Assembly: GCA_964515555.1 (NCBI GenBank)
Contig: CAZEVY010000057.1
Span: 1-32,640, forward strand
DNA from: CAZEVY01 sp964515555
GTDB lineage: Bacteria > Acidobacteriota > Terriglobia > Bryobacterales > Bryobacteraceae
Direction: 5' to 3'
Length of the DNA stretch: 32,640 nt
Shown here: piece after piece, positions 1 to 7,739 of the stretch
Layout of the letters: each line of letters starts with the position of its first letter
How positions within the stretch are numbered: the first letter of the stretch is position 1
Position numbers and translations under genes: made by a program
The notes under the pieces: generated by a model
Told to the model about the DNA's origin: nothing
The model's database searches: none
The model's input: only the letters and a program-made list of their open reading frames with translations

Positions 1-576
1 GACGTACCCGGCGATGGCCGCCGTCGCCGGGTTGGTGCCGTGGGCCGAGTCCGGCACCAGAATCTTCCTGCGTGGATTGCCGCGCCGCTCGAGCATCGCG
101 CGGACCAGGAGAATCCCGGTCAATTCGCCGTGCGCGCCCGCGCAGGGTTGCAATGTCACCGCGTCCATGCCGGTGATTTCGGCGAGCGCGGCCTCGAGGT
201 CGGCCATCACGCGCAGGCAGCCCTGAGCGAGCTCGTCGGGCTGATAGGGGTGCGCCCAGGCGAGTCCCTCGACGCGCGCCACCAGCTCGTTGACGCGCGG
301 GTTGTACTTCATTGTGCAGGACCCCAGCGGATAAAGGCCCAGGTCGATGGCGTAGTTGTGGGTCGACAGGCGCGTGAAGTGCCGGATGGCCTCGACTTCG
401 CTGACTTCGGGGAAGCCCTCGATCTCGCCGCGCACGTTGCCGGCGCCCAGCGCCTCGCGAGTGTCGACTTCGGGAACGTCGAGCGGCGGCAACTGCCAGC
501 CGCGCTTGCCGGGCGAGCTGATCTCGAACAAAAGCGCTTCGTCCTGCGTGATGTGGGGCCGAACTTTCTTGATCAC
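1..576 (-). CDS. gcvPB: Glycine dehydrogenase (decarboxylating) subunit 2, partial
   Basis: This is the second half of the split P-protein of the glycine cleavage system, which with subunit 1 decarboxylates glycine using PLP and passes the aminomethyl group to lipoyl-GcvH. Only the N-terminal 192 codons lie in the window; the frame is open to the left edge. It begins with IKKVRPHITQDEALLFE after a GTG start. The family motif LGSCTMKYNP and the stretch around LQPCAGAHGE are visible. The PLP lysine lies further toward the C-terminus, outside the window. The GTG overlaps the stop of gcvPA (GTGA), so translation is probably coupled. This is the last visible gene of gcvT-gcvH-gcvPA-gcvPB. Confidence 0.95.
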   Translation of the reverse strand, partial: MIKKVRPHITQDEALLFEISSPGKRGWQLPPLDVPEVDTREALGAGNVRGEIEGFPEVSEVEAIRHFTRLSTHNYAIDLGLYPLGSCTMKYNPRVNELVARVEGLAWAHPYQPDELAQGCLRVMADLEAALAEITGMDAVTLQPCAGAHGELTGILLVRAMLERRGNPRRKILVPDSAHGTNPATAAIAGYV

Positions 577-1883
577 CCGGCCACCTCCGCTAGCGCGTCC
601 ATGTCCGCGCGGCGCGACATTTCCGTTGCGCACAGAAGCATGGAATCGGCGAGCTCCGGGTAGAATCGCCCGAGCGGCAGGCCGCCGACGATGCGGCGGG
701 CCAGCAAGTCGCGGTTGATTGCATCGGGCGGGCGCGGTGTCTTCACGACGAACTCGTTGAAGAACGCCCCCGAGAAGCGCGGCCTGAGCTTCGACGCCAA
801 ATAATGCGACTTGGCGACGTTCTGTTCGGCCAGCGCGCGCAGTCCTTCCTTGCCGTAGACCGTCATGAAGACGGTCGCCATGAGCGCAATAAGCGCCTGG
901 TTGGTGCAGATGTTGGAGGTCGCCTTCTCGCGGCGAATGTGCTGCTCGCGCGTGGAGAGCGTCAGGCAGAACGCCCGGCGGCCGTTGGAATCCTTGGTCT
1001 GCCCGACCAAGCGGCCCGGCATCTGGCGGATGTGCTTCTCTTTCGTCGCGATGACGCCGGCGTAGGGACCGCCGTAGCTGGGCGGGTGCGCGAACGACTG
1101 CATCTCACCGGCGACGATGTCGGCCTCGCGCGGCGGTTCGAGCAGCCCGAGCGAAACGGCCTCGGTAAACATGACGATCAGCAGGGCGCCCTTGCGATGC
1201 GCGATCTCCGCCGCGGCGCGCACGTCCTCGACGACTCCGAAGAAATTCGGGCTTTGCACGATGACCGCCGAGGTCGTCTCATCGACGGCGCGCTCCAGCG
1301 CTTCGAGATCCGTGCGGCCGGTCTCGGCGTCGTAGCCGATCTCGGCGGCCGGCATCGCCTGGTGGCGGGTAGTCGACGCCAGCACCGCGCGATACTCGGG
1401 ATGCAGCGCACGCGACACCACGATGCGGCTGCGCCCGTTAATACGCACCGCCATCATGGCGGCCTCAGGCGCGGCGGTGGAGCCGTCGTACATGGAGGCG
1501 TTGGCGACCTCCATGCCGGTGAGCTGGCAGATCATCGTCTGAAACTCGAAGATCGTCGTGAGCGTGCCCTGCGCGATTTCGGCCTGGTAAGGCGTGTACG
1601 AGGTCAGGAACTCGCCGCGCGAGACGACGGTGTCGACCAGCACGGGCCGGTAGTGATAATACGCGCCGGCCCCGAGAAACGAAGCGTAGCCGGCCGCGTT
1701 CTCGCCGCCGCGGGCGCGGAACCAGTCGACGATCTCGTACTCGGACCTTCCGGGGTCGAGCCGCAGAGGTCGCCGGAGGCGGACATCCTCGGGGAGGCCG
1801 GCTACGACGTCTTCCAGGGACGCAGCGCCAAGCGCGTCCAGCATTTCCCGGCGCTCGGAATCGGATTTCGGTAAATAACGCAA
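573..1883 (-). CDS. gcvPA: Glycine dehydrogenase (decarboxylating) subunit 1
   Basis: This is the first half of the heteromeric P-protein of the glycine cleavage system, a cytosolic PLP enzyme that works with GcvPB. The 436-residue product is close to the usual length of about 445. Family blocks are clear: MRYLPKSDSERREML at the start, GAGAYYHYRPVLVD, TSYTPYQAEIAQGTL, and NASMYDGSTAAPEA. The start codon is TTG; I keep it because the MRYLP beginning is typical of the family, although no strong Shine-Dalgarno is seen in front of it. There are 25 bases between the gcvH stop and this start, and a 4-base overlap with gcvPB downstream. It looks complete and functional. Confidence 0.96.
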   Translation of the reverse strand: MRYLPKSDSERREMLDALGAASLEDVVAGLPEDVRLRRPLRLDPGRSEYEIVDWFRARGGENAAGYASFLGAGAYYHYRPVLVDTVVSRGEFLTSYTPYQAEIAQGTLTTIFEFQTMICQLTGMEVANASMYDGSTAAPEAAMMAVRINGRSRIVVSRALHPEYRAVLASTTRHQAMPAAEIGYDAETGRTDLEALERAVDETTSAVIVQSPNFFGVVEDVRAAAEIAHRKGALLIVMFTEAVSLGLLEPPREADIVAGEMQSFAHPPSYGGPYAGVIATKEKHIRQMPGRLVGQTKDSNGRRAFCLTLSTREQHIRREKATSNICTNQALIALMATVFMTVYGKEGLRALAEQNVAKSHYLASKLRPRFSGAFFNEFVVKTPRPPDAINRDLLARRIVGGLPLGRFYPELADSMLLCATEMSRRADMDALAEVAG

Positions 1884-1908
1884 GCGAGATAATCCAAACA
1901 GGGAAGAA

Positions 1909-2298
1909 TTAGTGTTGCGGACCCAGGTACTCCTGGTATTGCGCCGCGGTCATCAGCGTGCCGATCTCCTCGGGCGCGGCGAGCCTCACCCGGATCAGCC
2001 AGGCGGCCCCGTGCGGGTCTTCGTTGAGCTTCTCCGGCGCGCTCGTGAGAGTATCGTTCACCGCCACCACCTCGCCCGAGACCGGCGCGAAGATGTCGGA
2101 GACCGCCTTCACGGACTCGACCGACCCTAACGCCTTGTGCTGTACGATCATGCCGCCCGGCTTGGGCAGGTCGACGTACACGATATCGCCCAGCTCCTTC
2201 TGTGCATGGTCGGTGATGCCGATGAGGGCCTCGCCGCCTTCCACCATCACCCACTCGTGCTCTTTCGTGTAGCGGTAATTGTCCGGATACATGATCAC
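1909..2298 (-). CDS. gcvH: Glycine cleavage system H protein
   Basis: This is the lipoyl carrier protein that shuttles the aminomethyl intermediate between the P, T and L proteins. The 129-residue product matches the family length. The lipoylation site is the lysine in GSVESVKAVSD (Lys64 from the GTG), followed by the conserved APVSGEVVAVN hairpin. The N-terminal YRYTKEHEW and the TDHAQKELGDIVYVDLP block are standard. The GTG start overlaps the gcvT stop by three bases (GTGA). An ATG two codons later (MYPDNY) is an equally plausible start. No separate promoter is evident, so it should be read with gcvT. Confidence 0.97.
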   Translation of the reverse strand: MIMYPDNYRYTKEHEWVMVEGGEALIGITDHAQKELGDIVYVDLPKPGGMIVQHKALGSVESVKAVSDIFAPVSGEVVAVNDTLTSAPEKLNEDPHGAAWLIRVRLAAPEEIGTLMTAAQYQEYLGPQH

Positions 2299-3392
2299 CT
2301 GGCTCGTTTATAGAAGGGAGTTTCCACGGTCACCGCCTCCACCGGCTGCCCGCGGACGATCACCTGAATCGCGCCGCCCGTGGCCGCCGACGCGGCCGGC
2401 AGGTAGCACAGTCCGATGTTCTTGTTCAGGGTCGGCGAGGGGCTCCCGCTCGTGACCCAGCCCGCCGGTTGGCCTCCGGCGTAGACTTCGTAGCCGTCGC
2501 GTCCGATGCCGCGCCCGCGCATTTCGAATCCGGCGAGACGCCGCGTGACGCCGCGATCGCGCCGGGAGAGCAGGGCGTCCCGCCCGATGAAATCGCCCTT
2601 GTCGAAGTTGACCATGCGGCCGAGTCCGGCCTCGAACGGATCGATCGAGGCGTGGATTTCATGACCGTAGAGCGCCATGGCGGCTTCGAGACGCAGCGTG
2701 TTGCGAGCGCCCAGGCCGCAGGGCAGAATCCCGAATTCGGCGCCGGCCTCTAGCACGGCATCCCAGATTCGCGGGGCTTCGGCGGGGGGAATGAAGATCT
2801 CGAAGACGTCCTCGCCGGTGTAGCCGGTGCGGGCGATGCGAGCGGGCGTGCCGGCGACCTCGCCGTCGACGAAATGATAGTACTTGATCGGCGCGAGTTC
2901 CACTGGAGTGAGCTTTTGCAGAGTGGCCTGGGCCTTCGGTCCGGGAATGGCGAGCTGCGCGTAGCGGGCGCTGGCGAAATCGACCTGGGCGTTCCAGCGG
3001 TTGGCGGTGCGGATGTGCTCGTCGTCCTTCTCCTGGTTGGAGGCGTTGACGCAGAGAAAATAATGGTCGTCCGCGACCTTGTAGACCAGGATGTCGTCGA
3101 CGAAGCCGCCGTGCGCGTAAAGGAGCGCGGAGTACTTCGCCTGGCCGGTCTTCATCGACGCGATGGCGTTAGGCGTGACGTAGTCGACCAGCCGGAGCGC
3201 TTCCGGCCCGCGGACCTCGATCTCGCCCATGTGGCTGACATCGAATAGGCCGACGCGGCGGCGCACGGCGTGATGCTCCTCGACGAGGTTGGCGTACTGG
3301 ACGGGCATGTCCCAGCCGCCGAAGTCGACCATCTTCGCGCCCATCCGCCGGTGTACTTCGTTGAGCGGAGTGCGCTTCAGGTCGATGGACAT
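2295..3392 (-). CDS. gcvT: Glycine cleavage system T protein (aminomethyltransferase)
   Basis: This is the tetrahydrofolate-dependent aminomethyltransferase that releases ammonia and makes 5,10-methylene-THF from aminomethyl-lipoyl-GcvH. The 365-residue product has the normal length. Recognisable blocks include GGWDMPVQYANLVEEHHAVR, GLFDVSHMGE, GGFVDDILVYKV with the folate-site aspartate, RTGYTGEDVFEIF, and the C-terminal barrel with GWVTSGSPSPTL. It is the first gene of the minus-strand gcv operon and has an ATG start with only a weak Shine-Dalgarno. I looked for a glycine riboswitch in the 437 bases upstream and did not find the conserved aptamer core, so how the operon is controlled is not visible. 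Confidence 0.97.
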   Translation of the reverse strand: MSIDLKRTPLNEVHRRMGAKMVDFGGWDMPVQYANLVEEHHAVRRRVGLFDVSHMGEIEVRGPEALRLVDYVTPNAIASMKTGQAKYSALLYAHGGFVDDILVYKVADDHYFLCVNASNQEKDDEHIRTANRWNAQVDFASARYAQLAIPGPKAQATLQKLTPVELAPIKYYHFVDGEVAGTPARIARTGYTGEDVFEIFIPPAEAPRIWDAVLEAGAEFGILPCGLGARNTLRLEAAMALYGHEIHASIDPFEAGLGRMVNFDKGDFIGRDALLSRRDRGVTRRLAGFEMRGRGIGRDGYEVYAGGQPAGWVTSGSPSPTLNKNIGLCYLPAASAATGGAIQVIVRGQPVEAVTVETPFYKRAR

Positions 3393-3479
3393 GAATCACT
3401 CAATCTAGCACAAGTAATGCTTCTCCCACGAGGAACGGCTTGATTGAGACGGCCTACCCGCAGGTGAGGGTGGCATGCC

Positions 3480-3495
3480 TGGCACTCCGATTGCA
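3480..3495 (+). promoter_or_regulatory. Predicted sigma-54 (RpoN) -24/-12 promoter
   Basis: The sequence TGGCACTCCGATTGCA matches the consensus TGGCACR-N4-TTGCW at all fixed positions except R, with exactly ten bases between the -24 GG and the -12 GC. The predicted start is near 3506. The next recognised gene, the OmpA-type lipoprotein at 3830, would then have a leader of about 320 bases; alternatively the transcript is an RNA of its own. I cannot identify an enhancer-binding site upstream. Confidence 0.6.
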
Positions 3496-3726
3496 CTATA
3501 ACTGTCAACCGGCATGGAAGGCACTCAAAACAAGCCGAATCGCAGCCAGGACCGGAAAAATTTACCGATCGTCGCCTGGAAAAAAGTACAGGCGATCTCC
3601 TGGCGGACGCGGGTGTTCCTTTCCAGCCAACCCTCACCTGCAAGTAATGTAGAGATGTCGTTCGCCGACCCGAGACGGCGGACGGCCGAAGCGTGCCGGT
3701 TTCCTCCCCGGTCGCTTCATGCGAGC

Positions 3727-3759
3727 GTCGCGCCGCGGTATCCCTCACCGCGGCGCGAC
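3727..3759. repeat. Perfect 13-bp inverted repeat (hairpin) with 7-base loop
   Basis: GTCGCGCCGCGGT (3727-3739) and its exact complement ACCGCGGCGCGAC (3747-3759) flank the loop ATCCCTC. The stem is very stable, but neither side is followed by a T-run, so it is not a standard intrinsic terminator. It lies about 70 bases ahead of the lipoprotein start and could end or stabilise a transcript from the sigma-54 promoter, or block read-through between the divergent genes. Confidence 0.6.
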
Positions 3760-3829
3760 AATCCTATCGCCCTGTGATCCCATCGGTTACAATTAACCAC
3801 AACCGTCGTTTGCACAAAAAGGGAGTGCT

Positions 3830-4633
3830 ATGAGCATCTCGAGACTGCCTGCGGCTGCCATTGCCGTGGTGACCATCCTCGGCTTCACTGGCTGCGCCAG
3901 CAAGAAGTTCGTCCGCGGCCGGCTTGACCCCATCGAGCGCCGGGTCGAGAGCCTGGAGAAGCAGAATAAGGACCAGGAAGCCTCTATCGAAGAGCTCGAC
4001 CGCGACGTTTCCCGAGCCAATGAGCGCTCGGTGAGCGCCGAGAACCGGTCCATGGAGGCCAATCGCGAGGCGACGAACGCGAAGGACGCCGCTGCGCGCG
4101 CCGGTGACGAAGCCAAGCGCGCCGCAGGCGATGCATCCTCCGCTTCGGCCACCGCCGGAGGCGCCCGTTCGCTCGCCGAACAGGGGTTGAACAAGGCCGG
4201 CGACGTCGAGCGCCGCATGGAGCGCCTCGATAACTTCCAACTGGTGACGACCGAGACTGTTCTATTCGCCGTCGGCAGCAGCCGGCTCACCAAAGACGGC
4301 GAGGCCGCGCTCGACGCACTCGCAGGCAAGGTGGCCTCGCGCAAGCGCTTCGTGATCGAGATTCAGGGATTCACCGACACCACCGGATCGGCGGCGCTGA
4401 ACCTGGAGCTCAGCCGTCAGCGCGCCAACACGGTTGCGCGTTACCTGACGACGAAGCACAAGGTGCCGCTGCACCGCATTCACCTGCTCGGTTTGGGCAG
4501 CGACCTCCAGGTCGCCGACAACAAGACCCGCGACGGGCGAAAGCAGAATCGCCGGGTCGAGGTGAAGCTGTTTGAAGCGGATTTGAACGCGTCAGCGACC
4601 ACGGCCAGCGCTTCGGGCGCCGCCGCCCGATAA
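3830..4633 (+). CDS. OmpA-family peptidoglycan-binding lipoprotein with coiled-coil stalk
   Basis: This is probably an outer-membrane lipoprotein that anchors the envelope to peptidoglycan. Residues 1-21 form a lipoprotein signal peptide ending in the lipobox GFTGC (Cys22). Residues of about 30-135 are rich in Ala, Glu, Arg and Ser and look like a long coiled coil. Residues of about 140-250 are an OmpA C-like domain with GFTDTTGSAALNLELSRQRA and NRRVEVKLF, which carry the usual diaminopimelate-binding Asp and Arg. The 267-residue product ends in a low-complexity Ala/Ser tail. A Shine-Dalgarno (AGGGAG) precedes the ATG, and a TACAAT box at 3788-3793 could be a -10 element although no good -35 is seen. 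A sigma-54 promoter lies further upstream. It is Pal-like in build, but no tol genes are nearby. Confidence 0.9.
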   Translation: MSISRLPAAAIAVVTILGFTGCASKKFVRGRLDPIERRVESLEKQNKDQEASIEELDRDVSRANERSVSAENRSMEANREATNAKDAAARAGDEAKRAAGDASSASATAGGARSLAEQGLNKAGDVERRMERLDNFQLVTTETVLFAVGSSRLTKDGEAALDALAGKVASRKRFVIEIQGFTDTTGSAALNLELSRQRANTVARYLTTKHKVPLHRIHLLGLGSDLQVADNKTRDGRKQNRRVEVKLFEADLNASATTASASGAAAR

Positions 4634-4723
4634 CCCGGCGTCGCGCCTGAGTCGATTCCGTTTTCCCGCTTCACCCTTCCCTTTTGCCGGGCTTGCCGGT
4701 ATCGTCAGTAGGGTGAGGGGACG

Positions 4724-5785
4724 ATGAAAAGCAAAGCTCCGGACCGGCGAGACTTCCTGCGGCGCGTCGTGGTTCCGGGGCTGGTGTGTGGCGTCGCAGG
4801 CGAGCGCCCCGGAAGCCTCGCCGCGCAACAGGCCGCGGCGCCGTCCTACGACCTGCTCGTGAAAGGCGGACGCGTAGTCGACCCCTCGCAGGCGCTCTCG
4901 GCGGTGCGCGACGTGGCGGTCGCGGGCGGAAAGATCGCCCGCATCGCCGAGAACATCCCGGAGTCGTCGGCGCGGACCGTGATGGACGCTCGCGGCAAGT
5001 TCGTCACACCAGGGTGGATCGACGTTCACGTGCACGTTTACGACGGCGTCGCGCCCCTGGGCATCCCCGCCGACGCCAATCACATCGCCAAGGGCGCGAC
5101 CACGGTGGTCGACGCCGGGTCGGCCGGAGCGCACACGTTCCCGGGACTGCGGCGCATGGTGATGAACGTGGTGGACACGCACGTCTACGCGCTGCTGAAC
5201 ATCAGCGTCATCGGCCAGTCGTCGTTCTCCGACGACGTGCCTTTCGGCGAGCTGATGGATATCCGCTACGCCAACCCCAAGCTCGCCATTCGGACCATCG
5301 AGGCGAACCGCGACCGGATCGTCGGCGTGAAGGTGCGGCTGAGCCGGAGTATCTGCGCTGACCACGACCAGGAGGCCCTGCGCCTGGCCCGNNNNNNNNN
5401 NNNNNNNNNNNNNNNNNNNNNNNNNNNNNNNNNNNNNNNNNNNNNNNNNNNNNNNNNNNNNNNNNNNNNNNNNNNNNNNNNNNNNNNNNNNTTCGACCTG
5501 GCGACAACGCTGTCTAAATACATGCACTTGGGGCTCTCACTGGAACAAGTAGTTGAGCGGGTGACTGTCAACCCGGCCCGGCTGTTTCGGTTTGCTCATC
5601 AACCGGGATCGCTGCGTGTGGGTTCGGCCGCGGATATCGCGATTTTCGCGGTGGTCGAGGGCGATTTCACCTTCCGCGACGCCATGCGGGCGGAGCGGAT
5701 CGGGCACCGCAAACTGACACCAGTAGCGACCGTCAAGGCGGGTCGGGTATTCGGCGAGGCGTCGATTCCAGTCGTTCGCCCGTAG
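4724..5785 (+). CDS. Exported amidohydrolase/deacetylase-family metallohydrolase, interrupted by an assembly gap
   Basis: This is a metal-dependent hydrolase of the amidohydrolase superfamily, closest by eye to the amidohydrolase/deacetylase family related to dihydroorotases. Residues 1-35 carry a Tat-type signal with RRDFLRR, so export is likely. The composite beta-domain strand DLLVKGGRVVDPSQALS and the first metal motif in GWIDVHVHVYDG (HxH) are visible. After the gap come FDLATTLSKYMHLGLS, VTVNPARLF and GSAADIAIF, typical C-terminal blocks. Codons 223-256 are unknown because of 100 N. Family members usually have well over 100 residues there, including the remaining metal-binding His and Asp, so the true gene is probably longer. 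A GAGGGG Shine-Dalgarno precedes the ATG. The substrate is unknown. Confidence 0.82.
   Translation: MKSKAPDRRDFLRRVVVPGLVCGVAGERPGSLAAQQAAAPSYDLLVKGGRVVDPSQALSAVRDVAVAGGKIARIAENIPESSARTVMDARGKFVTPGWIDVHVHVYDGVAPLGIPADANHIAKGATTVVDAGSAGAHTFPGLRRMVMNVVDTHVYALLNISVIGQSSFSDDVPFGELMDIRYANPKLAIRTIEANRDRIVGVKVRLSRSICADHDQEALRLAXXXXXXXXXXXXXXXXXXXXXXXXXXXXXXXXXXFDLATTLSKYMHLGLSLEQVVERVTVNPARLFRFAHQPGSLRVGSAADIAIFAVVEGDFTFRDAMRAERIGHRKLTPVATVKAGRVFGEASIPVVRP
5392..5491. other. Assembly gap (100 N)
   Basis: Exactly 100 unknown bases interrupt the amidohydrolase gene. A round 100 is commonly a placeholder for a gap of unknown size. The flanks happen to stay in the same frame, which carries no information if the length is arbitrary. 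Confidence 0.98.
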
Positions 5786-5849
5786 CGGGCCCGAGCGCAC
5801 AGACCGCTCCCTCCGGCGAGTGCCTTCCGTAGGTGGCAGCTTCCAGCGC

Positions 5850-5887
5850 TTGCGCTCGGCCTGCTAATGTAGTAATCTCTATAGAGA
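5850..5887 (+). promoter_or_regulatory. Possible promoter with palindromic operator ahead of the sulfite/nitrite reductase gene
   Basis: TTGCGC (5850-5855) and TAATCT (5873-5878) are spaced by 17 bases and form a weak sigma-70-like pair. The perfect 12-base palindrome TCTCTATAGAGA (5876-5887) overlaps the -10 and the expected start, 12 bases ahead of the ATG. This is where a repressor would bind, but I cannot name one. A near inverted repeat (5787-5799 with 5851-5861) overlaps the -35. Confidence 0.3.
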
Positions 5888-5899
5888 ACTAGGGATTCC

Positions 5900-7732
5900 A
5901 TGGCCGCCGCCGACACCTTCACCCCGGATACCCCGCGCGTCGTGCTGGACCCGCGCGATCACGAGGCCCTGCATGCATCCATCGACGCCGAGTACGAAGA
6001 GACCGTAAGGGCCGATATCGAGCTGTTCCGCACCCAGGTGGAGGCGCATCTTTCGGGCGCGCTCACTGCCGACCAGTTTCGGGCGATCCGGCTACGGCGC
6101 GGCATCTATGGACAGCGGCAGGAAGGCGTCCAGATGGTCCGCACCAAGGTGCCGGGCGGGATGCTGAGCGCGTCGCAGATGGACGCGCTGGCCGGCGTCG
6201 CCGAACAGTACGGCGGCGGCAAGGGCCACCTGACGACGCGGCAGAACATCCAGTTCCATTTCGTGCCGCTCGCAAGCGTGCCCGGTCTTCTGCACCAGTT
6301 GGCGGACGCGCGGCTGACGACTCGCGAGGCCTGCTACAACACGGTCCGCAACGTGACCTGTTGTCCGCTGGCGGGCCTTTTCCCCGGCGAAGTCTTCGAC
6401 CCGCGTCCCTACGCGCGGCAGGTTGCGCTTGCGTTCCTCCACAAGGACCTGACCGACAATCTGCCGCGCAAGTTCAAGATCGCCTTGACGGGCTACGACG
6501 ACGACACCACCGCCGCCGCGATTAACGACGTCGGGCTGAAGGCCGTGATCCGCGAGGAGAACGGTGAGCGGCGGCGCGGCTTCCGCCTGATCGCGGGCGG
6601 CGGGCTGGGTCCGATGCCGAACGAGGCGCAGGTGCTCGACGAGTTCGTGCCGGTGGAGCGGCTCGTGAATCGCCTGGAGGCCGTTGTCCGCGTGTTCGCC
6701 CGGCACGGCAACCGCAAGAACAAGAACAAGGCGCGGATGAAGTTCATCATCCGCGAGCGCGGCTTCGAGTGGTTCCGCGACCAGGTGGAGCGCGAGTATC
6801 GCGACATCCTGGAGAACGGCGGCATCGAGGCGGCTCCGGTGGTTCCCGAGGGTTTCGGCGGTTTTGCCACGCACGCGCCGGCGCTGGGCACGGGTGCCGA
6901 GCTTCCGGTGCTGAACTCGAACGGTCACGTCGATCCGGAGTACGACCGCTGGGTGACAACCAACGTGCGCGCGCAGAAGCAGCCGGGCTATTCGGCGGCG
7001 ACAGTGCGCATCGACCAGGGCAATTTCACAGCGGAGCAGATGCGCGCCCTGGCGCGGCTGGCGCGCGACGCGGGTGACGGGTTCCTGCGGCTGACGGTGG
7101 ACCAGAATGTCGTCGTGGCGTTCGTCGAGTCACGCAACCTGAAGCGCGTGTACGCGGCGCTGAAGCAGGCGGGACTGGCGTCGGCGGGCGTGCACGAGAT
7201 CGACGACGTACTGACGTGCCCGGGGGCGTATAGCTGCAACCTGGCGCTGACGAAGTCGATGAATCTGGGCGCGGCGCTGGCGAACGCGACGCGCGGCTAC
7301 GACGACCCGGCGGTGCGGTCGCTGTCGATCAAGGTGAGCGGCTGCCCGAATTCCTGCGGCCACCACTGGATCGCCGACATCGGCTTTTACGGGAACGCGC
7401 GCAAGATCGAGGGCCGCGAGATTCCGTACTACCTGATGCTGCTCGGCGGCGGCTACGACGCGTCGGGCGTGATGCGCTTCGGGCTGGCGGTGCAGGCGGT
7501 GCCGGCGCGGCTGGCGCCGGAGGCGACGCGGCGCGTGATTGAGGAGTATCGCGCGCGGCGGGCGGGGTCGGAGAGTTTCCGCGAGTTCGTGCTGCGGCAG
7601 CGGGTGGAGTATTTCCGCGAGCTGACGGCGGATCTCGCCAAGCCGGCGGAGTTGTTCCCGGATCTGTATAAGGACTGGGGCGACGACGTCGACTACTCGC
7701 TGCAGCTCGGCCGCGGCGAGTGCATGGCGTAG
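5900..7732 (+). CDS. Ferredoxin-dependent sulfite/nitrite reductase (siroheme, 4Fe-4S)
   Basis: This enzyme carries out six-electron reduction of sulfite to sulfide or of nitrite to ammonia, probably in assimilation and with ferredoxin as donor. The 610-residue product shows both pseudo-symmetric halves of the NiR/SiR family. The cluster cysteines are C440 and C446 (TCPGAYSCN) and C482 and C486 (SGCPNSCG), the latter also providing the siroheme ligand. Substrate- and siroheme-binding blocks include LRRGIYGQRQEG, HLTTRQNIQFHFV and RNVTCCPLAG. Y70 and C154/C155 sit about where the cross-linked Tyr-Cys pair of Mycobacterium tuberculosis NirA lies, which favours sulfite as substrate; this is inference. 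An AGGGA Shine-Dalgarno precedes the ATG. No cys genes are adjacent, and the next gene is convergent, with only seven bases between the stops. Confidence 0.92.
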   Translation: MAAADTFTPDTPRVVLDPRDHEALHASIDAEYEETVRADIELFRTQVEAHLSGALTADQFRAIRLRRGIYGQRQEGVQMVRTKVPGGMLSASQMDALAGVAEQYGGGKGHLTTRQNIQFHFVPLASVPGLLHQLADARLTTREACYNTVRNVTCCPLAGLFPGEVFDPRPYARQVALAFLHKDLTDNLPRKFKIALTGYDDDTTAAAINDVGLKAVIREENGERRRGFRLIAGGGLGPMPNEAQVLDEFVPVERLVNRLEAVVRVFARHGNRKNKNKARMKFIIRERGFEWFRDQVEREYRDILENGGIEAAPVVPEGFGGFATHAPALGTGAELPVLNSNGHVDPEYDRWVTTNVRAQKQPGYSAATVRIDQGNFTAEQMRALARLARDAGDGFLRLTVDQNVVVAFVESRNLKRVYAALKQAGLASAGVHEIDDVLTCPGAYSCNLALTKSMNLGAALANATRGYDDPAVRSLSIKVSGCPNSCGHHWIADIGFYGNARKIEGREIPYYLMLLGGGYDASGVMRFGLAVQAVPARLAPEATRRVIEEYRARRAGSESFREFVLRQRVEYFRELTADLAKPAELFPDLYKDWGDDVDYSLQLGRGECMA

Positions 7733-7739
7733 GGCGCGT

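Larger units (their letters stand above)
3393..3829. other. Divergent intergenic region between gcvT and the OmpA-type lipoprotein gene
   Basis: These 437 bases hold no convincing protein gene. On the plus strand there is a near-consensus sigma-54 promoter (3480-3495) and, at the right end, a perfect 13-bp hairpin (3727-3759). Between them is a smaller hairpin with arms TCGCCTG and CAGGCGA around an A-rich loop (about 3573-3596). GCAGGTGAGGGTGGC (3460-3474) and GCCAACCCTCACCTGC (3626-3641) form an inverted repeat with one base inserted. CAAGTAATG occurs twice, near 3411 and 3641. A frame starting at ATG 3514 runs 87 codons but has no Shine-Dalgarno and resembles no family I know. No glycine riboswitch core is seen toward gcvT. 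Confidence 0.7.

Noticed and set aside
3514..3777. Small protein of 87 codons downstream of the sigma-54 promoter
   Set aside because: It has no Shine-Dalgarno, matches no known family, and its second half crosses the 13-bp hairpin; kept only as a remark.
3393..3780. Glycine riboswitch ahead of gcvT
   Set aside because: The conserved tandem aptamer core and its joining segments are not found on the minus strand; the hairpins present do not fit the known fold.
6092..6928. Long minus-strand frame inside the sulfite/nitrite reductase gene
   Set aside because: It is the antisense shadow of a clear GC-rich gene; its product is Arg/His/Ala-rich without family motifs.
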